64,000 nucleotides of DNA. Source: Nostoc sp. NIES-4103 (GTDB lineage Bacteria > Cyanobacteriota > Cyanobacteriia > Cyanobacteriales > Nostocaceae). The DNA is taken from positions 1,481,551 to 1,545,550 of the forward strand of contig NZ_AP018288.1 in assembly GCF_002368335.1 (NCBI RefSeq). The letters are read 5' to 3'. The position numbers were made by a program, and so were the translations under genes. Shown in pieces: positions 10,145-18,728 of this stretch (its first letter is position 1; each line of letters starts with the position of its first letter). A model generated the notes under the pieces. That model was given only the letters and a program-made list of their open reading frames with translations. It did no database searches and was not told the origin of the DNA.

Positions 10145-10437
10145 AGGTTATGTAAAAAAGTAAAAGGGACTGGGGATTAGGGATTGGGGATTGGGTGCCA
10201 AATCGCTCATATTATGGTGGTTGCTCATTACCCACCACCCTTACGGGTGACGCTCCTTCGTCGCTAACGCCAGTTACTCATGGGGGACTCGGGGCCCCCA
10301 CGACCGAAAGGGAGTGGGGATTGGGGGCTTGGGGCCCCCTTTGGGGTTGGGGGAGGAACCCCCAAGACCGTACTGGCTCACCAAATTTTAAAAAACTTTT
10401 CCCCAGTCCCCATTCCCCAGTCCCCAGTCCCCATCTT
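10145..10437. repeat. GC-rich dispersed repeat block
   Basis: It contains GGGGATTGGG-type simple repeats, a gcgttagcga-like stretch, and a core at 10281-10376 beginning TGGGGGACTCGGGGCCCCC and ending in AACCCCCAAGA. Nearly the same core recurs at 44283-44377. Short ORFs here are low-complexity by-products. The stretch ends in CCCCAGT-type repeats directly at the hyuB-like stop codon. Confidence 0.7.
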
Positions 10438-11993
10438 TAGAGTGAACCAAACCCTCCGCCTCCAGGAGTTTCGATCACAAAAACATCCCCAGGTTTCATT
10501 TCTACTGTGGCTATACTGTCTAAATTTTCTTGGGTTCCATCGTGACGTTGTATCCAGTTGCGTCCAACTTGTCCCGGTTTTGCACCATTTAACCCAAAGG
10601 GAGGAATTAACCTATGGTTAGAGAGAATATTGGCTGTCATGGGTTCTAAAAAGCGGATGCGACGAACAACTCCATCACCGCCTGAATGCTCTCCTTTACC
10701 TCCACTATCAGAACGCAAACTAAAGCTTTCTACGAGTACAGGATAGCGGGTTTCTAATACTTCTGGATCGGTTAAGCGGGAGTTAGTCATGTGAGTATGA
10801 ACTGCATCGGTACCATCAAAATTAACTCCTGCCCCTGAACCACCGCAGATGGTTTCATAATATTGATAGCGTTCATTACCAAAAGTAAAATTATTCATCG
10901 TTCCCTGAGAAGCAGCCATCACACCCAACGCACCATATAAAGCATCAACAATGGTTTGGGAAGTCTCTACATTACCAGCTACCACTGCGGCTGGGTAGGT
11001 TGGGTTCAACATACAACCTTCAGGAATAATAATTTCTAAAGGTTTCAGACATCCGGCATTCAAGGGAATACTATCATCAACCAAAGTGCGGAAGACATAT
11101 AAAACTGCTGCTTGAGTGACAGCTTTAGGAGCATTAAAGTTACTATTTAATTGCCCAGATGTGCCAGTAAAATCAATAGTAGCACTGCGTTTATCGCGGT
11201 CAATGATGACTTGAACTTGAATTTTTGCCCCACTATCCATTTGATAAATAAATGAACCATCCTTCAGAACATAAATTGCTCGTCTCACTGACTCTTCAGC
11301 ATTGTCTTGCACAAATTGCATATATGCTTGGACTGTTTCCAATCCATATTGATTAACCATTTTCAGCAGTTCTTTAACTCCCCTTTCATTAGCAGCAATT
11401 TGTGCTTTGAAATCAGCTATATTTTGGTCAGGATTACGTGCAGGATAACGATGATTTGCTAGTACATATCTGACTTGAGTTTCTTGAAAATTTCCCTGTT
11501 CAACCAAGAGAAAATTATCAAAGAGAATTCCTTCTTCTTCTACTGTGGTACTGTGAGGAGGCATAGAACCGGGAGTGATACCACCGATATCGGCTTGATG
11601 TCCGCGAGAAGCAACGTAGAAGAGGGGAGTGGGATTATTTTCGCTAGTTTCTAGGAAGACGGGGGTAATAGCTGTGACATCAGGAAGGTGAGTTCCGCCG
11701 TTATAGGGATTATTGGATAAATAGACATTGCCTGGTTTTATGGTGTCGCCTTTGTCATTAATTAAACTGCGGACGCTTTCACTCATTGACCCCAAATGTA
11801 CGGGAATATGGGGGGCGTTAGCAACTAATAAGCCTGAAGAATCGAAAATGGCGCAGGAGAAATCTAGCCTTTCTTTAATATTGACTGATGCGGCGGTGTT
11901 TTGCAGAACAATTCCCATTTGTTCGGCAATGAATTGATAGAGATTTTTGAATATTTCTAAACGAACGGGGTCGGGTTGAGATGTGGTATACAT
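10437..11993 (-). CDS. Hydantoinase B / 5-oxoprolinase family subunit
   Basis: This 518-residue protein belongs to the HyuB family, whose members form an ATP-dependent ring-opening enzyme with HyuA and act on N-methylhydantoin or 5-oxoproline. Family marks include VRLEIFKNLYQFIAEQMG at the N-terminus, SMSESVRSLI, the NNPYNGGTHLPD block, HQADIGG, and the C-terminal GDVFVIETPGGGGFG. The length is normal. It is the last gene of a four-gene set on this strand, 49 bp after the DUF1445 gene. The exact substrate is not determinable. The operon partners favour a 5-oxoproline or related cyclic amide. Confidence 0.88.
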   Translation of the reverse strand: MYTTSQPDPVRLEIFKNLYQFIAEQMGIVLQNTAASVNIKERLDFSCAIFDSSGLLVANAPHIPVHLGSMSESVRSLINDKGDTIKPGNVYLSNNPYNGGTHLPDVTAITPVFLETSENNPTPLFYVASRGHQADIGGITPGSMPPHSTTVEEEGILFDNFLLVEQGNFQETQVRYVLANHRYPARNPDQNIADFKAQIAANERGVKELLKMVNQYGLETVQAYMQFVQDNAEESVRRAIYVLKDGSFIYQMDSGAKIQVQVIIDRDKRSATIDFTGTSGQLNSNFNAPKAVTQAAVLYVFRTLVDDSIPLNAGCLKPLEIIIPEGCMLNPTYPAAVVAGNVETSQTIVDALYGALGVMAASQGTMNNFTFGNERYQYYETICGGSGAGVNFDGTDAVHTHMTNSRLTDPEVLETRYPVLVESFSLRSDSGGKGEHSGGDGVVRRIRFLEPMTANILSNHRLIPPFGLNGAKPGQVGRNWIQRHDGTQENLDSIATVEMKPGDVFVIETPGGGGFGSL

Positions 11994-12042
11994 TTTGAAT
12001 TATATTTGTTGAGATTACATGATTCGGTAGAGTTGGCAATTT

Positions 12043-12828
12043 CTAAAAAGTGAGAGATTCATCCTGTAAATCACTAATAAACATATGCCCAGGAGAATGA
12101 GTAATTGCTAGCTCAGGTTTTGCTTGAAGAATTGCAGTTTGAGTTGTGACTCCGCAAGCCCAAAAAACAGGAATTTCACCATGATTAATTGTGACAGCAT
12201 CACCATAATCAGGTTTTTCTAAGTTGCTAATTCCTATTGCCTCTGGATTGCCAATATGCACCGGAGAACCATGTGCTTTGTAATAACGACTGGTTACTTC
12301 TACAGCACGAACAACCTGATTAGCTGGCAGAGGACGCATGGAAACTACTAAGGGGCTAGAAAATGTCTGAGTAGGAATACATTGAATATTTGTCTTATAC
12401 ATTGGCACATTTTTATTTTCTTCTATGTGCCTTACTGATAGTCCAGAGTTGAGCATGGCATTTTCAAAAGAAAAGGAACAACCAATTAAAAAAGCTACTA
12501 AATCGCTTCGCCAAAATGGTTTAATATCAGTTGTTTCTTCAATAAACTCGCCGTGTCGAAAAATTTTATAGCGGGGTAAATCGGTTCTAATATCAGCACC
12601 AGGTGCGATGATTTTAGGTTCAAAATCTCCCACTTCTGTGACATCAAGTATGGGGCAAGGCTTGGGATTGCGTTGACAAAAGAGTAAAAATTCAAAGGCT
12701 AAAGAGTATGGTAATACTACTAAGTTAGCTTGCACAAACCCTAGTGCTAGACCAGGGGTAGGAGTATCTAGTTTTCCGTTTCGACAAAGCTGGCGGATTT
12801 CTAATGGATGAGTAGAAACATTTAACAT
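12043..12828 (-). CDS. DUF1445 / YcsI-family protein (putative hydro-lyase or D-glutamate-cyclase-like)
   Basis: The 261-residue length is normal for the DUF1445 (YcsI) family. I recognise it from PTPGLALGFVQANLVVLP, CPILDVTEVGDFEP, APGADIRTDLPRYKIF, FLIGCSFSFENAM, the SMRPLPA stretch and the C-terminal ITHSPGHMFISDL. The mammalian D-glutamate cyclase carries a domain of this family, so a role in D-glutamate/5-oxoproline interconversion is plausible. This agrees with the flanking oxoprolinase-type subunits. In Bacillus subtilis ycsI sits next to an NRAMP-like gene (ycsG) and the kip/oxoprolinase genes, a layout much like this one. Function here remains inference. Confidence 0.8.
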   Translation of the reverse strand: MLNVSTHPLEIRQLCRNGKLDTPTPGLALGFVQANLVVLPYSLAFEFLLFCQRNPKPCPILDVTEVGDFEPKIIAPGADIRTDLPRYKIFRHGEFIEETTDIKPFWRSDLVAFLIGCSFSFENAMLNSGLSVRHIEENKNVPMYKTNIQCIPTQTFSSPLVVSMRPLPANQVVRAVEVTSRYYKAHGSPVHIGNPEAIGISNLEKPDYGDAVTINHGEIPVFWACGVTTQTAILQAKPELAITHSPGHMFISDLQDESLTF

Positions 12829-12855
12829 TGCAGTTCTCCTAAATAATTGTTTAAC

Positions 12856-14079
12856 CTAGATGGCGATCGCACCAATTGCTTTTAATACTTGAAAAATTCC
12901 CAAAGATGTAGCAATGATAACAACGCCAATACCCAAGATATTAGCGATCGCCTGATTACGGAAATCACCCAATAAATCAGCTTGGTTAACGACAATTAGC
13001 AGAAATGTTGCGACAACAGGCAATAAAAGTCCATTGGCAGCCTGGGCAAATAAAATAGATTCTACTGGATTTTTCCCAGTCACAGCTAATACAGTGCCAA
13101 TTACTAACACCAGTATCCACACCATCCGAAATCGCCTATTTTTAATATTTGGCTTCCAACCCAACGCACCGCAAGTAGCATAAGCCGTTGCTAAAGGTGC
13201 AGTAATGGTACTGGATAAACCAGCCGCAAACAATCCGAGTCCAAAAAAATACCGCGCCGCAGGACCTAACAAAGGTTCGAGTTGCTGTGCCATTGTCTGG
13301 GCGCTATTAATGGTAGTGCCTTGAGTTGCAAAGGTAGCGGCAGATGTTGCTACAACCGCTAGGGTAATCAGTCCACCCAATGCAATAGAAACGATGGTAT
13401 CAAACCGGGATTCTGCAACAGCCTGCTTTGTTGGGACTGTCTGTGGCCATTTCTGTTGTACAGAACTAGCATGAAGAAACAAGTTATAAGGGACAATGGT
13501 AGTCCCAATCAAAGCGATAACTGTCAGCAGTGAACCAACAGGTAAACTTGGCACCACCATTCCCATGAGTAATGCACCTATATTTGGACGGGCAACAATG
13601 GCAGTTAAGAGAAACACAACGCCCATCAAACTAACAGTTGCAATCAAGACTTTTTCAATTAACTGATAAGCCCCCAATGCCAACAACAAAAAAGTCAATA
13701 CACCGATAATTACTGCCCAAACCTGAAAAGAAATACCACTCACCACCTCTAAACCGATGGCTGTACCTGCAATATTCCCAGTTTCAAAGGCTGCATTGCC
13801 CAAGAAAATTGCTGCAATCACCAAGATGATGGCAAACAGTCGCAAAATTGGGTTTGTATTCTTTCCCAGGGCTTCTCCAAGTCCTTGACGCGTGACTACG
13901 CCCAACCGTCCAGACATTTCTTGCAGCACCATAGTTGCTATGGTGGAAAAAACAACTGCCCACAACAGTGCAAAGCCATATTTTGATCCGGCAATACTAG
14001 CAGTGGTTACTGTTCCAGGCCCAATAAAGGCAGCAGTTACTATTAAGCCCGGCCCTAATTTTTGGAGTCGTTCTAACAT
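12856..14079 (-). CDS. NRAMP-like transporter lacking the canonical metal-binding motif
   Basis: This 407-residue protein has about 11 hydrophobic segments and NRAMP-family topology. The first segment reads LGPGLIVTAAFIGPGTVTT, where classical Mn/Fe NRAMPs have DPGN, so the metal-binding Asp and Asn are replaced by Gly and Thr. The sixth-helix region reads TTIVPYNLFLHAS instead of the usual MPHN-type motif. It is 27 bp upstream of the DUF1445 gene on the same strand and so probably cotranscribed. I infer transport of something other than Mn/Fe, perhaps the pathway substrate or another cation. Bacillus YcsG is a contextual relative. Confidence 0.82.
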   Translation of the reverse strand: MLERLQKLGPGLIVTAAFIGPGTVTTASIAGSKYGFALLWAVVFSTIATMVLQEMSGRLGVVTRQGLGEALGKNTNPILRLFAIILVIAAIFLGNAAFETGNIAGTAIGLEVVSGISFQVWAVIIGVLTFLLLALGAYQLIEKVLIATVSLMGVVFLLTAIVARPNIGALLMGMVVPSLPVGSLLTVIALIGTTIVPYNLFLHASSVQQKWPQTVPTKQAVAESRFDTIVSIALGGLITLAVVATSAATFATQGTTINSAQTMAQQLEPLLGPAARYFFGLGLFAAGLSSTITAPLATAYATCGALGWKPNIKNRRFRMVWILVLVIGTVLAVTGKNPVESILFAQAANGLLLPVVATFLLIVVNQADLLGDFRNQAIANILGIGVVIIATSLGIFQVLKAIGAIAI

Positions 14080-14117
14080 AATTTATATTTAGTATTCTTC
14101 AACAAATCGCGTTTACT

Positions 14118-14249
14118 TATATCTTGCACCAGTTGCATTCTTGACATTTTTATAGGGTGGGCAATGCTTTTAATGCCATAAAACTCTGATTATTACGTTG
14201 CAGACATTGCCCACCTTACAATTAATTGAGAATGGTGCAAGATCTCAGT
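14118..14249. repeat. MITE-like element with nested inverted repeats in the hydantoinase operon
   Basis: ATCTTGCACCA at 14122-14132 is the exact complement of 14233-14243, and the similarity extends outward to a CTTATATC/GATCTCAG pair. Inside, GGTGGGCAATG (14156-14166) is matched by its complement at 14205-14215. The outer ends resemble those of the element inserted at 5060-5213, so both probably belong to one family. It separates hyuA-like from the transporter gene and may interrupt cotranscription. CCCCAGT-type repeats follow at about 14300-14340. Confidence 0.7.
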
Positions 14250-14342
14250 TGACAAAATTTGCTTCAAGTTAGAATAAACTTCATAAGTTTTACAAGTTCT
14301 AACCCAGTCCCTAATCCCCAGTCTCCAGTCCCCAGTCCCTTT

Positions 14343-16436
14343 TCATAGACGTTGTAAAATTAAATGATTTTGTTCAGTTAATTTTGCTATCCAGTTAGGT
14401 TCAACTACAATGGTGCTGATTTTTTCTATGATGATGGCAGGCCCATTAATACTATCCTCTGGTTGTAAATCTTCGCGTCGATAAACGGAAATATCATGCC
14501 ATTGATCAGCCGTAAACATTCTTACTTTTTCAACAGCTTGGGGTGTTTGATTAAGAGGACGGCTACGCGAAATAATTGGTTCTTCAGGAGTATCCATTTT
14601 CTGAATAACTTCTACTGTGACGGATTCAACAATTAATTTTTTTGCTGATTGAATGAAACCGTAACGAGATTGATGTTCAACTTCAAATTTTTGTTTCATT
14701 ACTGCCACATCTGAGGAAAAATCAATTGTTAAAGTAGAATTCGTACCTTCATATTTTAAATTCACTTTTTGCACTACTTCTTCAAGACTTTTTTGATTGT
14801 TGCTAATTTCACTTCTGGCTGCGGTTTCTAAAAACTCCATTAACTGCAATAATTGAGGAATTAATTCTTCAGTTAGAGGTTGTTCTACTCCTGCAACTCT
14901 GGTAGCCTGGACATCAGCTAATCCCATACCATAAGCTGAGAGAACACCAGCATAAGGGTGAAGAAATATCTTTTTCATCCCTAATGTATCAGCAATTAAA
15001 CAAGCAACTTGTCCGCCTGCACCGCCAAAACAACAAAGCACATATTCGGTAACATCGTAACCTCGTTGTAGACTAATTTTTTTAATGGCATTTGCCATAT
15101 TTTCCACAGCAATGGCAATAAATCCTGCTGCTACTTGTTCAGGAGTACGATGATTTCCTGTGACAGTTGCAATATCTTGAGCTAGTTGAGTAAATTTCTG
15201 AATGACAATATCTTTATCTAAGGGTAAATTACCATCAATTCCAAAGACAGAAGGAAAATATTGGGGATGAATTTTGCCTAACATGACATTAGCATCTGTC
15301 ACTGCTAATGGCCCACCACGTCGATAACAAGCAGGGCCAGGATTTGAACCAGCCGATTCTGGCCCAACACGATAACTAGAACCATCAAAAAACAGAATTG
15401 AACCACCGCCTGCTGCAATGGTGTTAATTGCTAATACGGGAACTCGCATCCGCGCCCCAGCAATTTCGGAATCTAGTTGGCGTTCATACTCTCCTTTAAA
15501 ATGGGCAACGTCTGTACTTGTTCCACCCATATCAAAGGTAATAACTAAATCAAAACCTGCTCTTTTGTTAGTTTGTACTGCACCAACAATACCACCAGCA
15601 GGCCCACTTAAAATACTATCTTTTCCTTGAAATTGTTCCGCATCAGTTAAGCCACCGTCAGATTTCATAAACATTAATCTGATATTTGGTAACTGACTAG
15701 ATACTTGGTTGACATAGCGCCGCAAAATTGGAGTAAGATAAGCATCTACGACTGTTGTATCTCCTCGACTTACCAACTTCATCAAAGGACTAACTTGATG
15801 AGATATGGAGATTTGAGTAAAGCCAATTTCTTGGGCAATTTGGGCTATTTGTTGTTCATGCTTGGGATAGCGATCGCTGTGCATCAAAACAATTGCACAA
15901 CTACGAATTCCTGTGTGGCATACTGCTTGTAAATCTGTTTTTACTTGTTCGATATTCACAGGAATTAATTCTTTACCGTTGGCATCGTAGCGTTCATCTA
16001 CCTCAATAACTTGTTCATAAAGCATTGTAGGTAAAATGATATGACGAGCAAAGATATTTGGGCGATTTTGGTAGCCGATTCGCAACGCATCTTTAAAGCC
16101 TTTGGTAATGATTAAAACGACGCGATCGCCATGTCTTTCCAACAGTGCATTAGTTGCGACTGTTGTTCCCATTTTTACTACTTCTATTGCTTCATAAGGA
16201 ATAGTTTCATTATTTGCAAGCCCAATGATATCTCGAATGCCTTGGATAACTGCATCTTGATATTGTTCAGGTTTTTCAGAAAGTAATTTATATACTATTA
16301 CCCATTCTTTGTTAGCAAGAGGAACAATCAAAAAACGTTCGGTATGGCTTGATAGTCTGTCTATAATTGCTTGATCATTTGTCACAGCAACAATATCTGT
16401 GAATGTACCACCACGGTCAGCAAATACCTTTAACAT
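14343..16436 (-). CDS. Hydantoinase A / 5-oxoprolinase family subunit
   Basis: This 697-residue HyuA-type protein is the ATP-binding partner of the HyuB-like subunit at 10437-11993. The N-terminal phosphate-binding signature FADRGGTFTDIV (residues 5-16) and the later LVITFDMGGTSTDV show the actin-like ATPase fold. SILSGPAGGIVGA, AAGGGSILFFDG and YVLCCFGGAGGQ are further family blocks. It is the first gene of the set. The spacer to the next gene is 263 bp and holds a miniature element, so the downstream genes may rely on read-through or a promoter in that spacer. In many bacteria the two halves are adjacent or fused; here two genes lie between them. Confidence 0.9.
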   Translation of the reverse strand: MLKVFADRGGTFTDIVAVTNDQAIIDRLSSHTERFLIVPLANKEWVIVYKLLSEKPEQYQDAVIQGIRDIIGLANNETIPYEAIEVVKMGTTVATNALLERHGDRVVLIITKGFKDALRIGYQNRPNIFARHIILPTMLYEQVIEVDERYDANGKELIPVNIEQVKTDLQAVCHTGIRSCAIVLMHSDRYPKHEQQIAQIAQEIGFTQISISHQVSPLMKLVSRGDTTVVDAYLTPILRRYVNQVSSQLPNIRLMFMKSDGGLTDAEQFQGKDSILSGPAGGIVGAVQTNKRAGFDLVITFDMGGTSTDVAHFKGEYERQLDSEIAGARMRVPVLAINTIAAGGGSILFFDGSSYRVGPESAGSNPGPACYRRGGPLAVTDANVMLGKIHPQYFPSVFGIDGNLPLDKDIVIQKFTQLAQDIATVTGNHRTPEQVAAGFIAIAVENMANAIKKISLQRGYDVTEYVLCCFGGAGGQVACLIADTLGMKKIFLHPYAGVLSAYGMGLADVQATRVAGVEQPLTEELIPQLLQLMEFLETAARSEISNNQKSLEEVVQKVNLKYEGTNSTLTIDFSSDVAVMKQKFEVEHQSRYGFIQSAKKLIVESVTVEVIQKMDTPEEPIISRSRPLNQTPQAVEKVRMFTADQWHDISVYRREDLQPEDSINGPAIIIEKISTIVVEPNWIAKLTEQNHLILQRL

Positions 16437-16558
16437 TTTTCTATTTATTGATTAGTGTTTGGTATATAAATAGAGTAGCCGAGGGATGAACAGTATTTCT
16501 ACTTCAAGTGTGGAAGATTTTGACGACAGGTGTAGATATTGATATTACACACCACTCC

Positions 16559-18412
16559 CTACTCCCCACTCTCCACTCCCCTAATTGTCCATTGCCATTT
16601 TTGCTGTTGTGTATTCCATTTGACAGCCACTATTTCCGCTGGAGGATTGAGGCGATCGCCATTTTGATCAAACTGTATATTTCCTGTAACTCCCTTTACT
16701 TGTTTTTTATCTTTTTTGAAATATAAATTCATATCTGCAAGTAAAGATTGGCTATCTTGACTGTGATATTTTTCTAGAGTTTTCAAAATTATTAATACCG
16801 AGTCAAAAGCTGTTGCACTACGCCAATTTAAATTTTCTTCTCCCCATAATTGAGCGCCTATTTGACAAAAACTTTGAGCTACATTATTCTTAGAACTATT
16901 GCAGCCATTTTCTTGACTATGCCAATGCCAAGGAATACAAGCAATAATTTGACAATCATCTGGACTAATTGCATGAGATTGGCTATGTTCATGAATCCAA
17001 TGTAAAACATTCTCTTGATAGAATGTCGCTGTTCCAGCTATTAAACAATTATCAATATTTAATCGACTAATGAGTGCAGCATTATTAAGAGAATTAGGTT
17101 CAATTCCTCCATCGGGAATTATAATAATAATTTCTGCACCCTCTTGCTTAATATTTTTTATATATTTTTGAACTTGATAATAGGACTCACTGATATAACT
17201 ACATTCTTCCAAAAAAATAAACTCATCCTTATATTGCTCTAGAGATTCTTTAATACTGTTTCTGTAAGAAGTACTATAAATACTATTCTGATTATAAATA
17301 ATTGCTAATCTTGATGGCCTTTTAGAAGAATATTGTTGCATCAAATAGTTAGCTAATTTATCAGCATTAATCATATCTGGAGTAGTCAATCTAAAAAAAG
17401 AAACTAAAGATAAATTGGAAAGTTCATTAGATGTACTACTAGAATTAACTAAAACTAACCCCTTTTGGGCATAAAATTGTAATGCATTTTTGGTCATTTC
17501 GCTTGAGTAATGACCGATGATAGCAATTAAATTTAATGGTTGTGCTAATTCAGCTAGTTTTTCCGCTGTTTGATTGTAGGGACTGTATAAATTGTTGGGG
17601 TCATTAACAATTAGAATTTGTAAAGCTATTTTAGTAGATATTAAACTAAAAAATATTTGTGGTTTAATATTATCTAAATTTATCTCTTTATCCAAAGCAA
17701 TTTTTTCAAAGCTCAGGAGATTAACTTGTAATTGTATTTGAGCGATTCCTCGTAAAGTTTCAGCAGCAATGTTACCTTGATTATGATAAAAAGGTACAAC
17801 GACAGCTATAGTGTAAATTTTAATTCCATTTTTTTGTAAATGCAATTTTTTATATTCAATTAAACAGTTGTTAATATAAATCATGACTTCCGGATTACCA
17901 CTGCCATAAAGCTTTATTTCTTGATTCCATGCCATTAAAAAATATTGTAGTGCTTGATAATAAAGACCTAATTGGTAAAACTTTGTCGCTTCAATTTGAA
18001 ATTGAACAATTTCTTGATTAGGTGGGTAAAGGAAAAATTGCCTACCAAAACTTCCTTGAAAGTTATCACTGTTTAATTGAGGAGCAGGATTCAATTTGTA
18101 ACCATTGCGTAGGTCAAGTAAAAAATTCATAATCTTGACCCAATTTCCAGCTATCTCCTCTTGGTCAACGTTCATTAACTCTGCTATTTTTGGATAAATA
18201 TTATTAGTCAGTCTGTCCCCAATATTTTGGTGACGCAGCTTGCTCATCTCTGCTATTCGTTGCCGAGAAAACCCCAGTAAACATTGACAAATAATTAGTT
18301 TATCTAGTTCAGTGAGGATTGCCTTTTTATTTGCTAAAGTATTTAAATTATGCAAAAAAAGTTCAATATTAATCGCTAGCTTTTCTATTACTTCCCAACA
18401 AGCTTGACACAT
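16559..18412 (-). CDS. Cytoplasmic HTH-like/helical domain fused to a type 1 periplasmic-binding-protein fold
   Basis: This 617-residue protein lacks a signal peptide. Residues 1-110 are helical with an HTH-like segment (CQCLLGFSRQRIAEMSKL followed by IYPKIAELM). A short TPR-like helical pair lies around 140-165 (FYQLGLYYQALQYFLMAW). From about residue 200 it resembles branched-chain-amino-acid-binding proteins (IYTIAVVVPFYHNQGN, AIIGHYSSEMTKNAL, LVLVNSSSTSNELS, FRLTTPDMINADKL). The C-terminus has the typical VKGVTGNIQFDQNGDR block. No ABC transporter genes are adjacent. A ligand-sensing regulator or a sensor in a signalling/defence protein is more likely than a transport component, but this is inference. 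Confidence 0.75.
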   Translation of the reverse strand: MCQACWEVIEKLAINIELFLHNLNTLANKKAILTELDKLIICQCLLGFSRQRIAEMSKLRHQNIGDRLTNNIYPKIAELMNVDQEEIAGNWVKIMNFLLDLRNGYKLNPAPQLNSDNFQGSFGRQFFLYPPNQEIVQFQIEATKFYQLGLYYQALQYFLMAWNQEIKLYGSGNPEVMIYINNCLIEYKKLHLQKNGIKIYTIAVVVPFYHNQGNIAAETLRGIAQIQLQVNLLSFEKIALDKEINLDNIKPQIFFSLISTKIALQILIVNDPNNLYSPYNQTAEKLAELAQPLNLIAIIGHYSSEMTKNALQFYAQKGLVLVNSSSTSNELSNLSLVSFFRLTTPDMINADKLANYLMQQYSSKRPSRLAIIYNQNSIYSTSYRNSIKESLEQYKDEFIFLEECSYISESYYQVQKYIKNIKQEGAEIIIIIPDGGIEPNSLNNAALISRLNIDNCLIAGTATFYQENVLHWIHEHSQSHAISPDDCQIIACIPWHWHSQENGCNSSKNNVAQSFCQIGAQLWGEENLNWRSATAFDSVLIILKTLEKYHSQDSQSLLADMNLYFKKDKKQVKGVTGNIQFDQNGDRLNPPAEIVAVKWNTQQQKWQWTIRGVESGE

Positions 18413-18428
18413 TTTGAGATATTATCTA

Positions 18429-18505
18429 TATCATCTTTTCAAGATGATAGCCTAATTTTTACATCAGGTTATCCTCATTTGTAGAATTTATTTCTACAGA
18501 TGAGG
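18429..18505. promoter_or_regulatory. Two hairpins in the leader of the HTH-PBP gene
   Basis: A short hairpin (ATCATCTT-TTC-AAGATGAT, about 18430-18448) lies just upstream of the start codon at 18412. A longer one pairs 18473-18486 with 18492-18505 at 13 of 14 positions around a 5-base loop. Neither has a clear U-tract, so they are not obvious terminators. A role in mRNA stability or in binding a regulator is possible but unproved. Confidence 0.35.
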
Positions 18506-18728
18506 AACATACCAAAGCTTAGTATCAACAGATTGTAACGCCGAACAAATAAACAACTCTGATATTCTGTAGAACTTACACAACACTAGACCTTGTAGCA
18601 GCAATACCTACGAGAAGCCGCTTTACGTCTACATGAATTGCTGCTACGTGAAATTAAGGGTTTTCGCTAGATACAAAAGTGCAAGAAATCTCCCAACCTC
18701 AATCAGGGTAGTGCAGGCTGAATCAGGA

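Noticed and set aside
10195..10440. Short ORFs in the GC-rich block before hyuB
   Set aside because: Gly/Pro/Trp-rich low-complexity readings of a dispersed repeat; the same happens at 44104-44455.
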